Notes: generated from the sequence alone by a model not told the origin. A stretch of 64,000 nt of DNA from CAJJDF01 sp965657945 (GCA_965657945.1 CBFHPW010000012.1:1-64000); one strand, 5' to 3'; shown: positions 46,401 to 55,394, counted from the stretch's first letter. Numbers and translations: made by a program.

Positions 46401-47795
46401 GGATTGGCCAAAATATTGATGTCGTTGCAAAACGTGACTTTCAGTTACAGTACAATTGATGGGCAATTATTGCCGGGATACAAACCAAGATCGGAATATT
46501 TTGGAATGACCAATGGGTTCACCACTCCTGGTATAGGGTTTGTATTTGGTGGAGAACAAGAAAGAGACTTTTTTGGAAGAGAAACTGGCAATGACTTCGC
46601 TGTAACTTCCGCTCAAAATGGCTGGCTGGTTGGGCCATCTAGCAGATTCATCAATACGCAAAGAACCACGAATCACAGCAAAAACTTTAACTCACGAGCT
46701 ACATTTGAGCCATTTAAAGGAATTAGAGTAGAACTTACAGCAAACTACATTTATTCTGAAAACATGAATGAGAATTTCATTTGGGATGACTCTCTGGGAA
46801 CTTATCAAAATTTTAATACAATGAGAGTTGGGAATTATAACTATTCGTTTAACTCCATACGAACTGCCTTTGTAAAAGACGACACTAACGGGAATTCCAA
46901 ACTATTCACCGATTTGCTCGAGAACAGAAAACAAGCCTCTGCCCTATTGAATTCGGAAAACCCTTATTCGAGCCAAGCTCTTGATGCAGATGGATTCTAT
47001 GATGGTTACGGTGCTTCCCAGCAAGAAGTTGTAATGGCTTCTTTTATTGCGGCCTATTCAGGAAAAAACTTAACCAAAAAGACGTTAAATCCGCTTAGCG
47101 CACTGCCCAATTTAAATTGGAGAGTAACGATTGATGGACTCAATAGAATGCCCGCTATTCGGAAACTTTTCCGAAGTATTGTCTTTTCGCATGCTTACAA
47201 TTCCACATTTACTGTGGCTTCTTTCAATACAGATTTGGAAGCAGTGGTAGACGAAAATGGCAATAGCCAAACCCGAGACGAAAGCGGAAATATAAGACCC
47301 GAACAACAAGTAATGGCCGTTGCTATTACTGAACAGTTTAATCCACTTTTTAAAGTTGACGCAACTTGGCAAAACAGCTTAATCACAAAATTTGAATACA
47401 GATCGAACAGGAACATCTCACTGAGTTTGGCTAACAATCAAATTACCGAACTGAAAGGAACGGAAATTACAATTGGAACAGGATATCGTTTTCAGAATGT
47501 AAAATTTCCAATCAAAATAGGAAAGAAAACACCCATTAGCGACATCAATGCTCGTTTGGATGTATCGCTAAGAGACAACAAAACCATCATCCGAAAAATA
47601 GACCAGAATCAGAATCAACTGACTGCGGGGCAACGTTACATTGCCATCAAAGGATCGGCCGATTATGTACTAAACAAACAATTTACTCTGCGATTCTATT
47701 ACGATAGAGTAATGACAAATCCATACATCTCTACTTCCTTCCCTACGATGAATCAGAATGTTGGGTTTGCGATTCGAGTGAATTTATTTCAATAA
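40437..47795 (+). CDS. sprA: type IX secretion channel SprA
   Basis: The product is 2452 aa, the size of SprA, with a hydrophobic signal at about 8-23. I keep the TTG start because no ATG precedes the signal and the codon follows the ruvA stop closely. SprA is the giant 36-strand outer-membrane barrel that is the type IX translocon, plugged or gated by PorV partners. Visible marks are the N-terminal YPYTNTNNQFRSKSS region, the conserved SSITASVEAAYLIPGH and FIDDFEGSQSAIDIRS segments, and the terminal RVNLF. A charged loop at about 1935-1982 carries poly-Lys/Asp runs. Confidence 0.95.
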   Translation: MNQQANISIRVILIIGLSSLFFAGYSLREDVNIGKKYLENSNKLLIPIEVDSPDIELQYPYTNTNNQFRSKSSILGLEDPLNIKRKIRYNSQTGRYEFVTTLGDSNSLYLPSTMSLEEYRKYQEQKAQEEYWKEKIAEDNSTNTGSFVPKLDKKNREFGDICEGKLIEINPQGSAELRFGLNTTRTENPAIPVKQRQLTTFDFDQQIQLNVQGSICDKFKLNFNYNTEATFDFENQTKLAYEGNEDQILQKIEAGNVTYPIQNSLIQGSQSLFGLRTDLKFGKLNISTVVSQNRGERKEINIKNGAQQKEYELPINNYEANRHYFLNHYHRDNYDKAMASLPNVSSQVRITKIEVWVTNRVNDFDDTRNIVAFSDLGETKVLEGNPQGISNPNDVPSNNANGLYGFLSRTAGARNLSTVTSTLNSVVGAPGPLVQSKHYEKLENARLLAVSEYNYNSILGYISLNQPLNNDEILGVAYQYTYQGKTFQVGEFSTDGIKGNDALFVKMLKGTVNSPQNKVWDLMMKNIYSIGAYQINQDNFKLDIWYNNPKTGVEINYIPQPGVDNKLVLQLIGSDIINQQQQAYPDGVFDFIPLQYIGNKVDNGGTINPQNGRIIFSKVEPFGSYLEQQLTNAGVSPAVVNTIAYNELYDSTQTIALQFPELNRFKIKGTYESANSSEISLNAFNIPQGSVTVTAGGVRLVENQDYTVDYNIGRVKILNDGVLNSGTPIKISLESNSLFTSIQKTMIGTHFDYQFNKNFNLGATMLRLSEKPMTQKVNIGDEPVRNTMLGINGNFQQDAPFLTKLVDRIPFINTKEKSSITASVEAAYLIPGHNPAIGDEGQSFIDDFEGSQSAIDIRSFNTWVIASVPQGQPDLFPEADLINNLNYGKNRALMNWNVYDPSVFYEERGLVPGYVEADAIQHNHTMRLVQESELFPNRSIDPTAGQIDRIAMFNLAFFPSERGPYNFDTDPSSISRGLANNGLLNDPSSRWGGIMRQLQTNDFENANIEYIQFWIMEPFNSTGGGDNDDSPNSTGGELYINLGNVSEDILRDGIKTFENGLPTDGVFDPATLTSTVWGRVPTVQQIITAFDNTPASRIFQDVGLDGLSSSQEQAFFTDYVNWVNTSSLSPAAKSALLSDPAGDDYTFYRNDVYDSQTANIIARYKRFNGLEGNSATDEQSQSINAQGYPTSKTTLPDLEDINRDNNLNETESYYQYKINMKPGEMEVGKNYIVDKVVRTHKASGKQVTWYQYRVPVREPNKVINGIQDFRSIRFMRIFMKNFQQPVILRFARLELLRGTWRRYDKDIVDDGEYIQSDPSGTIFNISAVNIEENSERDPINYTIPPNFQREINPNSAVQAYLNEQSLEMELCGLKDGVAKAAFRSVDFDVLNYKKIKMFVHGEQHTITNDPVQDDDVTIFVRIGTDFQFNYYEYEMPIKMTAYGAVSEADVWPEANNLEIILQDLKNLKVARNNSLGVNASILSIFEQTVPGKTDHIIKVIGNPNLRDLKTIMIGVRNPNKDKAHPWQPDDGREKCVKVWVNELRMADFENSGGWAAQSRVQTTLADFATVSLAGQISTPGFGGIEQRVSERQRETIRQVDAATSIQLGKFFGKNVGLQFPLFLGFSEGIIDPQFDPLNPDIEFDQSISDVSIEEQQQRIKDARDITVRRSINFTNVRLSPKKRSTNMYPWDLKNFGFTYAYNELYRRDIQTEYNTNRTYNGALNYTYQTNLKPFTPFRNSKLLRSSQWFRIIRDININPLPKQLAFTTNIDRTYSESKARDITGNALIIPQFSKTFTWDRNYNLNWNIMEGLRINYNANNQGLIREPGDLKVDKTLYPDEFQMNRDSVLKSFGNFGENNHFLQSTNVTYTWPFKKIPVLSFVNLTTKYQATYDWQRAPLSQDSLGNTIQNSRNIAWNGSFNMKNLYNKVPYFKKVNQKSRNNSRRSATKRIKSGKLESDDGKQDDKDDKGKRKGKSKKKDPNALTFGDGLAKILMSLQNVTFSYSTIDGQLLPGYKPRSEYFGMTNGFTTPGIGFVFGGEQERDFFGRETGNDFAVTSAQNGWLVGPSSRFINTQRTTNHSKNFNSRATFEPFKGIRVELTANYIYSENMNENFIWDDSLGTYQNFNTMRVGNYNYSFNSIRTAFVKDDTNGNSKLFTDLLENRKQASALLNSENPYSSQALDADGFYDGYGASQQEVVMASFIAAYSGKNLTKKTLNPLSALPNLNWRVTIDGLNRMPAIRKLFRSIVFSHAYNSTFTVASFNTDLEAVVDENGNSQTRDESGNIRPEQQVMAVAITEQFNPLFKVDATWQNSLITKFEYRSNRNISLSLANNQITELKGTEITIGTGYRFQNVKFPIKIGKKTPISDINARLDVSLRDNKTIIRKIDQNQNQLTAGQRYIAIKGSADYVLNKQFTLRFYYDRVMTNPYISTSFPTMNQNVGFAIRVNLFQ

Positions 47796-47880
47796 AAAAA
47801 ATCGATCTAGCTAAGAAATAATAGCGTATCTGTTCATTGATTTGAACACAGAATATCCCGAAATAAAACTTGATTAAATT

Positions 47881-47912
47881 AAAAAACCCCTCCTACTTTC
47901 GTGGAAGGGATT
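47881..47912 (-). terminator. probable terminator after tRNA-Phe
   Basis: On the minus strand, AAATCCCTTCCA pairs (with G-U) with TAGGAGGGGTTT and is followed by a T run, just past the tRNA. Confidence 0.55.
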
Positions 47913-47921
47913 TATTTGTTA

Positions 47922-47995
47922 GTGGCTCCTCCCGGATTCGAACCGGGGACACATGGATTTTCAGTCCATTGCTCTACCAACTGAGCTAAGGAACC
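47922..47995 (-). tRNA. tRNA-Phe (GAA anticodon)
   Basis: The minus strand shows acceptor GGTTCCT/AGGAGCC, D-arm AGCTCAGTTGGTAGAGC, anticodon stem ATGGA/TCCAT around CT-GAA-AA, and T-arm CCGGTTCGAATCCGG. The anticodon GAA decodes TTC and TTT. No CCA is encoded. Confidence 0.96.
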
Positions 47996-48051
47996 TCCTT
48001 AGCAGGGTGCAAATATATACTTTTTATAATAAATCAAAAAATTTTATTTCA

Positions 48052-49638
48052 TTAAACTTTCTTGTTTTTGAATCTCCTAACAAAAGTCAGTAAAATCAAT
48101 AGCGGAGCGATGAATAATCCAATTCTAGCAAGGAAATCTCCTTGCTTCGCATAGAAGGTTACTCTCTCCATTTCTGGGACCTGCATCGATATGGCTGTGG
48201 TTTCTTCCCAATTAGTCTTTTTTATAATTTCACCTTTTGGATTTATAAAGCAAGAAATTCCTGTATTAGCCGATCGAGCAATCCACTTGCGATTCTCAAT
48301 TGCTCTGAGCTGTGTATAAGCTAATAATTGCTTGTATCCTGGAGTGTCGTGCCACCAAGCATCATTTGTACTTACAGCAATTATTTTTGCGCCCTTTACA
48401 CAAAACTGGCCTATGAACTCGCCATAAATTGATTCATAACAGATGGTAGGCGCAATTAATGTTCCGGATACATCAAAGTTTTTTGGGGACTTTTCTCTGC
48501 CCAATGTGCCACTTGTGCCGCCCAGGTCAAATAAAGTCTCTAATGGCTTTGTAATAAACTGAAATGGCAAAGTTTCTACACCCAATACTAATTTCATTTT
48601 GTGATACGTATCAATGGAAGTGGACGTATCAATGAGAAGTGTAGAATTATAAGCTTCCCAAAACCCTCCAGATTTTAGTTCCCGCGATGCAATTGAATGT
48701 TCTTCATCAAAAAAAGCATGTGTAGAAGCTCCAGTTATCACTTTGGCGTTGGGGTAGTCTTTCAAAAATTTTTTAATCCTTCTTATTTCATCCGAATAAC
48801 TCATCATACTCTCCTCTAACGAGGAACTCAGCGCAGTTTCTGGTGTCAATATCAGCTTTGTATTCTGAGTCATTACCTCTCTGGTAATCTGCATCATCTT
48901 ATCCGCTTGTTCAATGGAAGAAAGGGCGCCATCAAACTTTTGATATGGATCTATATTTGGCTGGGAAAGCACTATTTCAAGTTTCTTATTGTGTTCACCT
49001 ACTTGTACAGATTGTTTAAGGAAAAATGAAATGGAAAGAGGCACGAAAACGATAATCGCTATCGCGACAAGGTAACTTCTTGCTGACTTAAATTGTTTGG
49101 TTTCCTTGAATTTTTTGTATCCAAAATACACCAGTAAATTTACCACCAGAATCCATAACGAACCGCCAGATACTCCCGTAAATTCATACCATTGAACCGT
49201 ATCGGGCGCAGCCGCAAACACATTTCCGAAAGGAAGCCAAGGGTGGGAGAGAGGCCAATTATAGTCTAGCCATTCGAAAGCCAAGATATTGACTACAAAA
49301 GCAATATAACCCTCTTTATTGCCAACATACTTTCGTGTAAGATGAAAAAACCAAAATGGGAATGCCACCAGCACTGCGCTGAAGAAAAAAGCCATGAGCG
49401 CTCCTGAAAGAGTTGCGTGATAAATCCACCAAGTTGTCACGATATTGAACACTGAAAACACGACAAATGCATGCACATATACTTTAGTTGCGGATAATTT
49501 GTTTTCTAATATTTGATTTTCTAAAAAAAGAAAGGGAACAAGGGAAACAAAAATTAAAGGAAAGAAACCTGTAATTTCTACCCAGCTGAAACCAAGAAGC
49601 AAACCAGTTGAAACAGAAAGTAGAAATCGCTTTGCCAT
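48052..49638 (-). CDS. lnt: apolipoprotein N-acyltransferase
   Basis: The 528-aa protein has about six N-terminal membrane helices, then a nitrilase-type domain with Glu in ILTPETALS, Lys in YHKMKLVLGVETLPF and Cys in PTICYESIYGEF, and a C-terminal helix. Lnt adds the third acyl chain to lipoproteins at the inner membrane. It starts one base past the MMPL gene's stop and is co-transcribed. It serves the many lipoproteins seen here (GldB, SprE, OmpA). Confidence 0.93.
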   Translation of the reverse strand: MAKRFLLSVSTGLLLGFSWVEITGFFPLIFVSLVPFLFLENQILENKLSATKVYVHAFVVFSVFNIVTTWWIYHATLSGALMAFFFSAVLVAFPFWFFHLTRKYVGNKEGYIAFVVNILAFEWLDYNWPLSHPWLPFGNVFAAAPDTVQWYEFTGVSGGSLWILVVNLLVYFGYKKFKETKQFKSARSYLVAIAIIVFVPLSISFFLKQSVQVGEHNKKLEIVLSQPNIDPYQKFDGALSSIEQADKMMQITREVMTQNTKLILTPETALSSSLEESMMSYSDEIRRIKKFLKDYPNAKVITGASTHAFFDEEHSIASRELKSGGFWEAYNSTLLIDTSTSIDTYHKMKLVLGVETLPFQFITKPLETLFDLGGTSGTLGREKSPKNFDVSGTLIAPTICYESIYGEFIGQFCVKGAKIIAVSTNDAWWHDTPGYKQLLAYTQLRAIENRKWIARSANTGISCFINPKGEIIKKTNWEETTAISMQVPEMERVTFYAKQGDFLARIGLFIAPLLILLTFVRRFKNKKV

Positions 49639-49639
49639 A

Positions 49640-52180
49640 TTAACGTTCTATATGATTTTTGAATCTGAGCAATAAGGATGGAAGTAAAACTAAGTTACAC
49701 AACATAGCTACTAACAGGGTAATTGAAACCAAAATTCCTAATGCTTGGGTACCTCCATAACTTGAAGCAATGAAAATGGAAAAGCCAAAAAACAAAATAA
49801 TGGAGGTGTAAAACATACTGACGCCCGTTTCGCGCAAGGCGTTGTACACTGCCACACCTATATCCTTGTTGTGTAATTTTAGCTCTTGCTTAAACTTGGC
49901 TAAAAAATGGATTGCATCATCTACTGCAATACCCAGGGATATACTAAACACCAAAATAGTGGATGGTTTTAGGTCTACGCCAAAGTATCCCATGAGGCCG
50001 GCAGTAAATAGGAGTGGGATAATATTGGAAATAATTGAAATTAATACAATCCAAAAAGAGCGGAAGAGGAAAGCCATCAGTAGCGCAATTCCGATAATCG
50101 CAAACATCAAACTAATGAGTAAGTTAATAATTAAATACTTGGTTCCTTTGGCAAATGGAACGGTAAATCCTGTCACTTGATTGCCTATATAAGTATAATC
50201 AATCGCTGCATTCAGCCCCTTCAAATCGGTTGATACGATTTCCTGGTAGTTCAGTCCATTCATATCGTACTCATCGTATTTATCGGAATTGATTTCTCTC
50301 AGATGAGCAAGGTAGGCAAACTCAACATAAGGAAATTCAGCCAATAACGAATCTAGGTAAGCCTCGCTTTCTTCTTTTTCAGTCGATTCAATTTTTGCCA
50401 ATATCCTAGAGATTTCTTTTTTATCGGGGTTTAATATTTCATCAACTTCTGGTTTCACCTTCTCGATTAAGCTATCTAGTTTATCTACGCCCATGTCATA
50501 AATTTGCGAAGTAATTCTAGTTTTTGTACCCGAAGAATCCATAAACATATTGAGCGAAATTCCTACAGTTGTGATGGTATCTTCTTCTAGTTTTCTGGCT
50601 ATTTTTCTCAAATACTTGGTCTCAGGAATTTGGTAATCGCTTGGTGCTCCTTTGTAAATTACGGATTGATTTACGAATTTAAGCGCATCTACAAGCGAGG
50701 TTGTTCGCGATACTACCGGATAGGATTCTAAATAGCGTTGAACACTATCTATTTTTTCTAGTACGTTTCTTCTAAATCGATTTCTTTTGTTCTTTACATC
50801 CAATACAATCTCAAAAGGCATTGTTCCCGCCAAGTGATCTTGAAACATGACTAAATCCGTTTTCACTTTATCTCCATTTGGCAAATCATCTACCATTTTA
50901 CCCGAAGGTTTCAAGAAAGTAATTCCATAAACACAAATGATCACAACAATTGCCGTAACCCTAAATACCAATTTCTTTTTGTGTCTCACGGTATGTCTCA
51001 AAATAGATAGGAGCTTTCCTATCCAGTTCTTCTCTAGGTGCTTCATGTGCCTTTTTTTTGGCGGATTCAGGAAACTAAATAAGATAGGAATAAGAACAGT
51101 TGTAAGAAGAAACAGCAAAATGATACTAAAAAATGCAACAGAACCGAATTCGAACAACAACATGCTATTTGTAAAAATAAAAGTTCCAAAACCAAATGCA
51201 GTCGTAACATTCGTCAGAAAGGTGATGTGGCCAATTTTTTTAATTACATTTTTCAATGCATATTCTTTGTCCTGAGAGTCTAAATAAAGTTGCTGATATT
51301 TATTGATAAGGTATACACAATTGGGAATCCCAATTACGATAATTAGAGGAGGTAGCAACCCCATAATAACAGTAAGTTTATACCCATAAATCCCCACAAT
51401 TCCCATTGTCCAAGTAACACCAATCAACACAATAAGTACTGAGATTGCAACCACCCTTACTGAACGAAAGAAGAAAAAGAGAACAAGGACTGTGGCAAGT
51501 AGTGAAAGCATCATGAACTTGGCTAACTCAGATCTAATTTTCAACATATTTGTTGCCCTAATAAACGGCAAACCGGTGTAATAAAATTCTCCTTGAAACT
51601 CATTTTCGAATTTCGATCCAATTGTTCTGATCTCCTCAACAAATCTGCCTCTCTCTTTGGAGTTAAAGAATTCTGAATTTACCATGAGCATCATGGCGTG
51701 AAAATTCTCTTTGTCATTAAAGACCGTTCCTTTGTAAAAAGGCAAAGTTCTGATTTTCTTCTTGATAACCTCTAATTCCGCCAGGCTTTCAATTTTATTG
51801 GGCGAAATAGGAACTATGGCAAATGGGGCAGTGCTATCCAGCTTCTCAATCGTGTAAAAATTGGCTTCTGAAAAGGAAGAGTCTATCCCCTGAACTCGCG
51901 AAAGTTCATTTCCTAATTCTTTCCATTTATTAAATTTCTCAACCGAATAAAATTCAGGATCTTGTACACCTATCAGAATATTAAACCCATCATTCCCAAA
52001 CATCTCCTTAAACTCCTCGTAGGCAACATTGTCTGGATGGTCTTGGGGAAGCAGTTTGGGCATTTCATAATCGAGCTCTACTGTAGTGGCATAGTAACCA
52101 AAAAATGAAGTGATTATAGCTAAAACCAATAAGATTATTATTCTAAAATTTAGTATAAAATGTGCAAGTTTTTCTCCCAA
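49640..52180 (-). CDS. MMPL/RND-family exporter
   Basis: The 846-aa product has two six-helix bundles, each preceded by one anchor and a large periplasmic domain. It shows the sterol-sensing-like GLLPPLIIVIGIPNCVYLINKY in the first half and the second-half GIAVDDAIHFLAKF, where the paired Asp residues carry protons in this group. It resembles hydrophobe/amphiphile or hopanoid exporters of the MMPL type. The substrate is unknown. It is operonic with lnt, which suggests lipid or lipoprotein traffic. Confidence 0.85.
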   Translation of the reverse strand: MGEKLAHFILNFRIIILLVLAIITSFFGYYATTVELDYEMPKLLPQDHPDNVAYEEFKEMFGNDGFNILIGVQDPEFYSVEKFNKWKELGNELSRVQGIDSSFSEANFYTIEKLDSTAPFAIVPISPNKIESLAELEVIKKKIRTLPFYKGTVFNDKENFHAMMLMVNSEFFNSKERGRFVEEIRTIGSKFENEFQGEFYYTGLPFIRATNMLKIRSELAKFMMLSLLATVLVLFFFFRSVRVVAISVLIVLIGVTWTMGIVGIYGYKLTVIMGLLPPLIIVIGIPNCVYLINKYQQLYLDSQDKEYALKNVIKKIGHITFLTNVTTAFGFGTFIFTNSMLLFEFGSVAFFSIILLFLLTTVLIPILFSFLNPPKKRHMKHLEKNWIGKLLSILRHTVRHKKKLVFRVTAIVVIICVYGITFLKPSGKMVDDLPNGDKVKTDLVMFQDHLAGTMPFEIVLDVKNKRNRFRRNVLEKIDSVQRYLESYPVVSRTTSLVDALKFVNQSVIYKGAPSDYQIPETKYLRKIARKLEEDTITTVGISLNMFMDSSGTKTRITSQIYDMGVDKLDSLIEKVKPEVDEILNPDKKEISRILAKIESTEKEESEAYLDSLLAEFPYVEFAYLAHLREINSDKYDEYDMNGLNYQEIVSTDLKGLNAAIDYTYIGNQVTGFTVPFAKGTKYLIINLLISLMFAIIGIALLMAFLFRSFWIVLISIISNIIPLLFTAGLMGYFGVDLKPSTILVFSISLGIAVDDAIHFLAKFKQELKLHNKDIGVAVYNALRETGVSMFYTSIILFFGFSIFIASSYGGTQALGILVSITLLVAMLCNLVLLPSLLLRFKNHIER

Positions 52181-52202
52181 AATTCTTTTTTATAAAATTA
52201 AT

Positions 52203-52237
52203 AAAAAAATGGCTAACCTTTTACAAAGCTAGCCATT
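52203..52237 (-). terminator. terminator after the zinc-ribbon-like gene
   Basis: AATGGCTAGC/GTTAGCCATT-type hairpin on the minus strand followed by a T run, between the coiled-coil gene and the MMPL gene. Confidence 0.65.
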
Positions 52238-52260
52238 CCTTAACCGTTTCATAACCTGTA

Positions 52261-53046
52261 TTATTTCTTCAATAATTTTCCAATCATTTTTGTTACTTCT
52301 TCATTCAACTCCTCCGCCATTTCAGCGTCTATTAAGATTCTTCCACTGTGCTCATCGTAAATGATTTTTTTTCTTGAAGCAATTTCAATTTGCCTTTGTG
52401 GTGGGATGCTGATAAATGATCCACCCGATGCACCTCTTTCCACAGGAACAACCGCTAATCCATTCTTTGCTCCTCCTCTTATTCTTTTGTAAGCTCTCAA
52501 CAATCTTTCGTCAATCTTTTTTGCTTCTTTTTCAGATCTCTCTGTCAAAATAGCCTCCTCACTTTCTGTTTCAGAAATAATTTCATTCAGCTCTTTGTTC
52601 TTTTGGTCCAGTAAGTCTTGCTTCTCTTGAACTCTTGCTGTTGCCTCTTCTAGTACTTCTTTCTTACTTTCAGATTTGAATTTAAACTCTTTGATTTTCT
52701 TTTCGCACAATTGAATCTCTAATTCTTGGAATTCAATTTCTTTCGAAAGCGAATCAAACTCTCTGTTATTTCTAACATTTCCCTGCTGCTCTTTGTATTT
52801 TTGAATAATTTCATTCGCATCTACCATCATGTTCTTCCTGTCAGATACTTTGGTATCCAACTCAGAAATCTCAGCCTCAATGTTCTCTTTTCTTATAGTA
52901 AGTCCCTCTATTTCATCTTCCAAATCCTGAACTTCCAAAGGTAATTCACCTCTAATTGTTCTGATTTTATCAATATTCGAGTCGATTAATTGAAGTGTAT
53001 AAATACCTCTTAATTTATCTTCAACTGTTTGAATTTTTTTTGCCAT
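52261..53046 (-). CDS. coiled-coil protein of the C4 zinc-ribbon family, Cys lost
   Basis: I begin at MAKKIQTVEDKLRG (261 aa), because the upstream Met overlaps a promoter-like box. Residues about 10-190 are a long antiparallel coiled coil. The end has the family outline IPPQRQIEIASRKKII then DEHSGRILID, but the four Cys that normally bind zinc are replaced (RGASGG in place of a Cys pair, DEHSGR in place of another). The family is nearly universal in Bacteroidota, and its role is not settled. It is a single-gene unit. Confidence 0.8.
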   Translation of the reverse strand: MAKKIQTVEDKLRGIYTLQLIDSNIDKIRTIRGELPLEVQDLEDEIEGLTIRKENIEAEISELDTKVSDRKNMMVDANEIIQKYKEQQGNVRNNREFDSLSKEIEFQELEIQLCEKKIKEFKFKSESKKEVLEEATARVQEKQDLLDQKNKELNEIISETESEEAILTERSEKEAKKIDERLLRAYKRIRGGAKNGLAVVPVERGASGGSFISIPPQRQIEIASRKKIIYDEHSGRILIDAEMAEELNEEVTKMIGKLLKK

Positions 53047-53074
53047 ATCTTTTAACGTGATGTTTTTCGAACTG

Positions 53075-53082
53075 CAAATGTA
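53075..53082 (-). promoter_or_regulatory. candidate -7 element for the coiled-coil gene
   Basis: TACATTTG on the minus strand, 28 bases before the chosen start. There is no clear TTG at the right distance. Confidence 0.35.
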
Positions 53083-53190
53083 CACAATTCTTATTTATTA
53101 ACAGAGAGAAAGCGGATTGATTTTGGGATTAATTAACGTATTTTCTATACATTCCTACACTCAGATATGGATAAAATTAAGAAACAAACG

Positions 53191-53222
53191 TTGGAATTTA
53201 ACTATTTTAATCCTTACATTTA
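53191..53222 (+). promoter_or_regulatory. candidate promoter of the M43 protease gene
   Basis: A TTG at 53191-53193 and TACATTTA at 53215-53222 are 21 bases apart; the start codon is 45 bases downstream. Confidence 0.4.
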
Positions 53223-53266
53223 CGGCTGTCGCGGTAATGAAACCAAGACTTTTTTAAAACAAAATA

Positions 53267-55327
53267 ATGATTATAAACAGATTACAAACAACTTTTGCTT
53301 TTATACTTGCGGCTGGTTTAGCTTTGTCTCAAGGAAGCGTAGATAGAGATAAATTTTGTGCTCATGACCACGATTTATACCAAAGAATTCAAACGGATTC
53401 AAAATTTGCAAGAGAAGTAGATTCTGTGGAACAAATTCAAAACGCCCATTTAGCTGCCTACAAAGAAAGCTCAAATAGGTCCGGAACAATTTACTACATT
53501 CCTGTTGTGTATCATATTCTGCACGAAGGAGGAGTCGAAAATATTTCTGATGCACAAATAAAAAGTGACTTAAACGATCTAAATGATTCTTACAGAAAAA
53601 GGAATGCAAATGTCAATGCAGTCAACCCTGCTTTTCAAGGTATTTCTGCCGATGTAGAAATAGAGTTTCGTTTAGCTCAAAAGAAAAATGACGGAACCTG
53701 CTTTAGCGGAATTACAAGAACTTACTCTTCTGCAACCAACACAGGTGGCAATGCGGCAGCCGATGCAGTAAAATTAGCGCACGGAGATTTTCCAGGAAAC
53801 AAATACATGAATATTTATATTGCCAAGGATATTGGAGGTGCGGCCGGTTATACATACCGACCTGGCCCTCCTTTTTATTCCGATATGAGAAATGGAATAC
53901 ATGTATTACACACATACGTAGGAAACATAGGAACTTCTTCACAAACGGGATACAACACAACGCTTGCTCACGAAGCAGGACATTGGCTTAATTTAGCTCA
54001 CCTTTGGGGAAATTCGAACAACCCTGGCCTAGCATCGAACTGCTCAGGAGATGATGGGATATCAGATACGCCAAATAGCATTGGCTGGACTTTTTGTAAC
54101 ACAGCAGGAGTTTCTTGCGGTACTCTTGACAACGTAGAAAACATTATGGAATACTCTTATTGCTCTAAAATGTTTACAAATGGACAAAGAACAAGAATGC
54201 GGGCGGCTGCAACCTCGGTAATTGGTGGAAGAAACAATTTGATAACGGCAGGAAATCATTCAGCAACAGGAATATTCGATGACATTATTTGTAGCGCTGA
54301 CTTTGAAGCAGAAAATGAATCTGTTTGTCAAAATACACCTATCCAATTTTATGATAACTCTTACCACAATCCGACTAGCTGGTCATGGAGTTTCCCTGGT
54401 GGAACACCTTCTTCCTCTAATTTAGAAAACCCGGTTGTCACCTACAGTAGCCCTGGCAGACACAATGTTTCTTTAACAGTGACTAACGCTAGTGGAACTA
54501 AAACGGTTACGAGAACTCAGTACATGAGAGTTTTACCAGCTTGGGGATTAGCGTTGCCCTATTCTGAGGGTTTTGAGGGAAGTGTCACTCAATTTGAGGA
54601 TAGCTGGGAAACAATCGCTAATGATACGAATTCTTGGTCATTGAATTCAGCTAATTTTAGTGGTTCCAATAGTGCTATGCTAAGAAATTATTCAATCAGC
54701 GATGGATTAGAAAGTGAGATTATCAGCCCATCACTTAACTTGACCGGCAATACCGCTGTGAATATTTCGTTTAAATACGCGTACGCTAGAAAAACTAACT
54801 CGACCGGTGAGTCCGTTCAATTCTTGATTTCAAATAATTGTGGAGCCAGTTGGGTAATAGCGAGAGGATTAAACCCGACTGCTGCTTCTACCAACTCAGA
54901 GTTTTTTCCCGCTTCCAATCAATGGGGAAATCAAAACATTTCAATAAATAATTCATTTTTCACTTCGAATTTCAGGTTTAAGATAAAAGTAATTAACGGG
55001 AATGGTAACAACTTTTTTATTGATGACATTAATATCAACAACACAGTAGGAATGGAAGAAATAGAGGGATTGACTAATCTTAGTCTCTATCCAAATCCGA
55101 TGAACGATCGAGCAACCATAGCGCTTAGTCTAAGTAAAGAAAGTAAAGTGAATGTTCAGTTATTAAATACATTAGGGCAAACTATTCAAAACATTTCGAA
55201 CAAGGCACCACTGAGCCAAGGTGAGCACACAATGGTGGTTGAAAAAGGTAATTTATCGCCTGGAGTTTATTTCTTATCGGTGGAGCTGGACGGAAATAGA
55301 AAAATAGAAAAACTCATCATTCAATAA
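53267..55327 (+). CDS. M43-type metalloprotease with PKD and type A sorting domains
   Basis: The 686-aa product has a signal peptide, a propeptide-like region, and a pappalysin (M43) domain with zinc motif HEAGHWLNLAH (His235, His239, His245) and a Met-turn in NIMEYSYCSKMF. Then come a PKD domain (about 365-425, ending SLTVTNASG), a MAM-like beta region (about 430-590), and a sorting tail with NLSLYPNPMNDRATIALSLS and GVYFLSVELDGNRKIEKLII. It should be secreted by the SprA system and digest extracellular protein. A terminator follows. Confidence 0.92.
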   Translation: MIINRLQTTFAFILAAGLALSQGSVDRDKFCAHDHDLYQRIQTDSKFAREVDSVEQIQNAHLAAYKESSNRSGTIYYIPVVYHILHEGGVENISDAQIKSDLNDLNDSYRKRNANVNAVNPAFQGISADVEIEFRLAQKKNDGTCFSGITRTYSSATNTGGNAAADAVKLAHGDFPGNKYMNIYIAKDIGGAAGYTYRPGPPFYSDMRNGIHVLHTYVGNIGTSSQTGYNTTLAHEAGHWLNLAHLWGNSNNPGLASNCSGDDGISDTPNSIGWTFCNTAGVSCGTLDNVENIMEYSYCSKMFTNGQRTRMRAAATSVIGGRNNLITAGNHSATGIFDDIICSADFEAENESVCQNTPIQFYDNSYHNPTSWSWSFPGGTPSSSNLENPVVTYSSPGRHNVSLTVTNASGTKTVTRTQYMRVLPAWGLALPYSEGFEGSVTQFEDSWETIANDTNSWSLNSANFSGSNSAMLRNYSISDGLESEIISPSLNLTGNTAVNISFKYAYARKTNSTGESVQFLISNNCGASWVIARGLNPTAASTNSEFFPASNQWGNQNISINNSFFTSNFRFKIKVINGNGNNFFIDDININNTVGMEEIEGLTNLSLYPNPMNDRATIALSLSKESKVNVQLLNTLGQTIQNISNKAPLSQGEHTMVVEKGNLSPGVYFLSVELDGNRKIEKLIIQ

Positions 55328-55344
55328 CCATTTTTTTAAGCAAC

Positions 55345-55378
55345 AAAAAAGCCGATTGGGTTCCAATCGGCTTTTTTA
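55345..55378. terminator. terminator between protease and small gene
   Basis: AAAAAAGCCGATTGG pairs perfectly with CCAATCGGCTTTTTT around a three-base loop. It serves the protease gene and probably also the convergent 60-aa gene. Confidence 0.85.
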
Positions 55379-55394
55379 TTGTCTTGTAAGTTTA

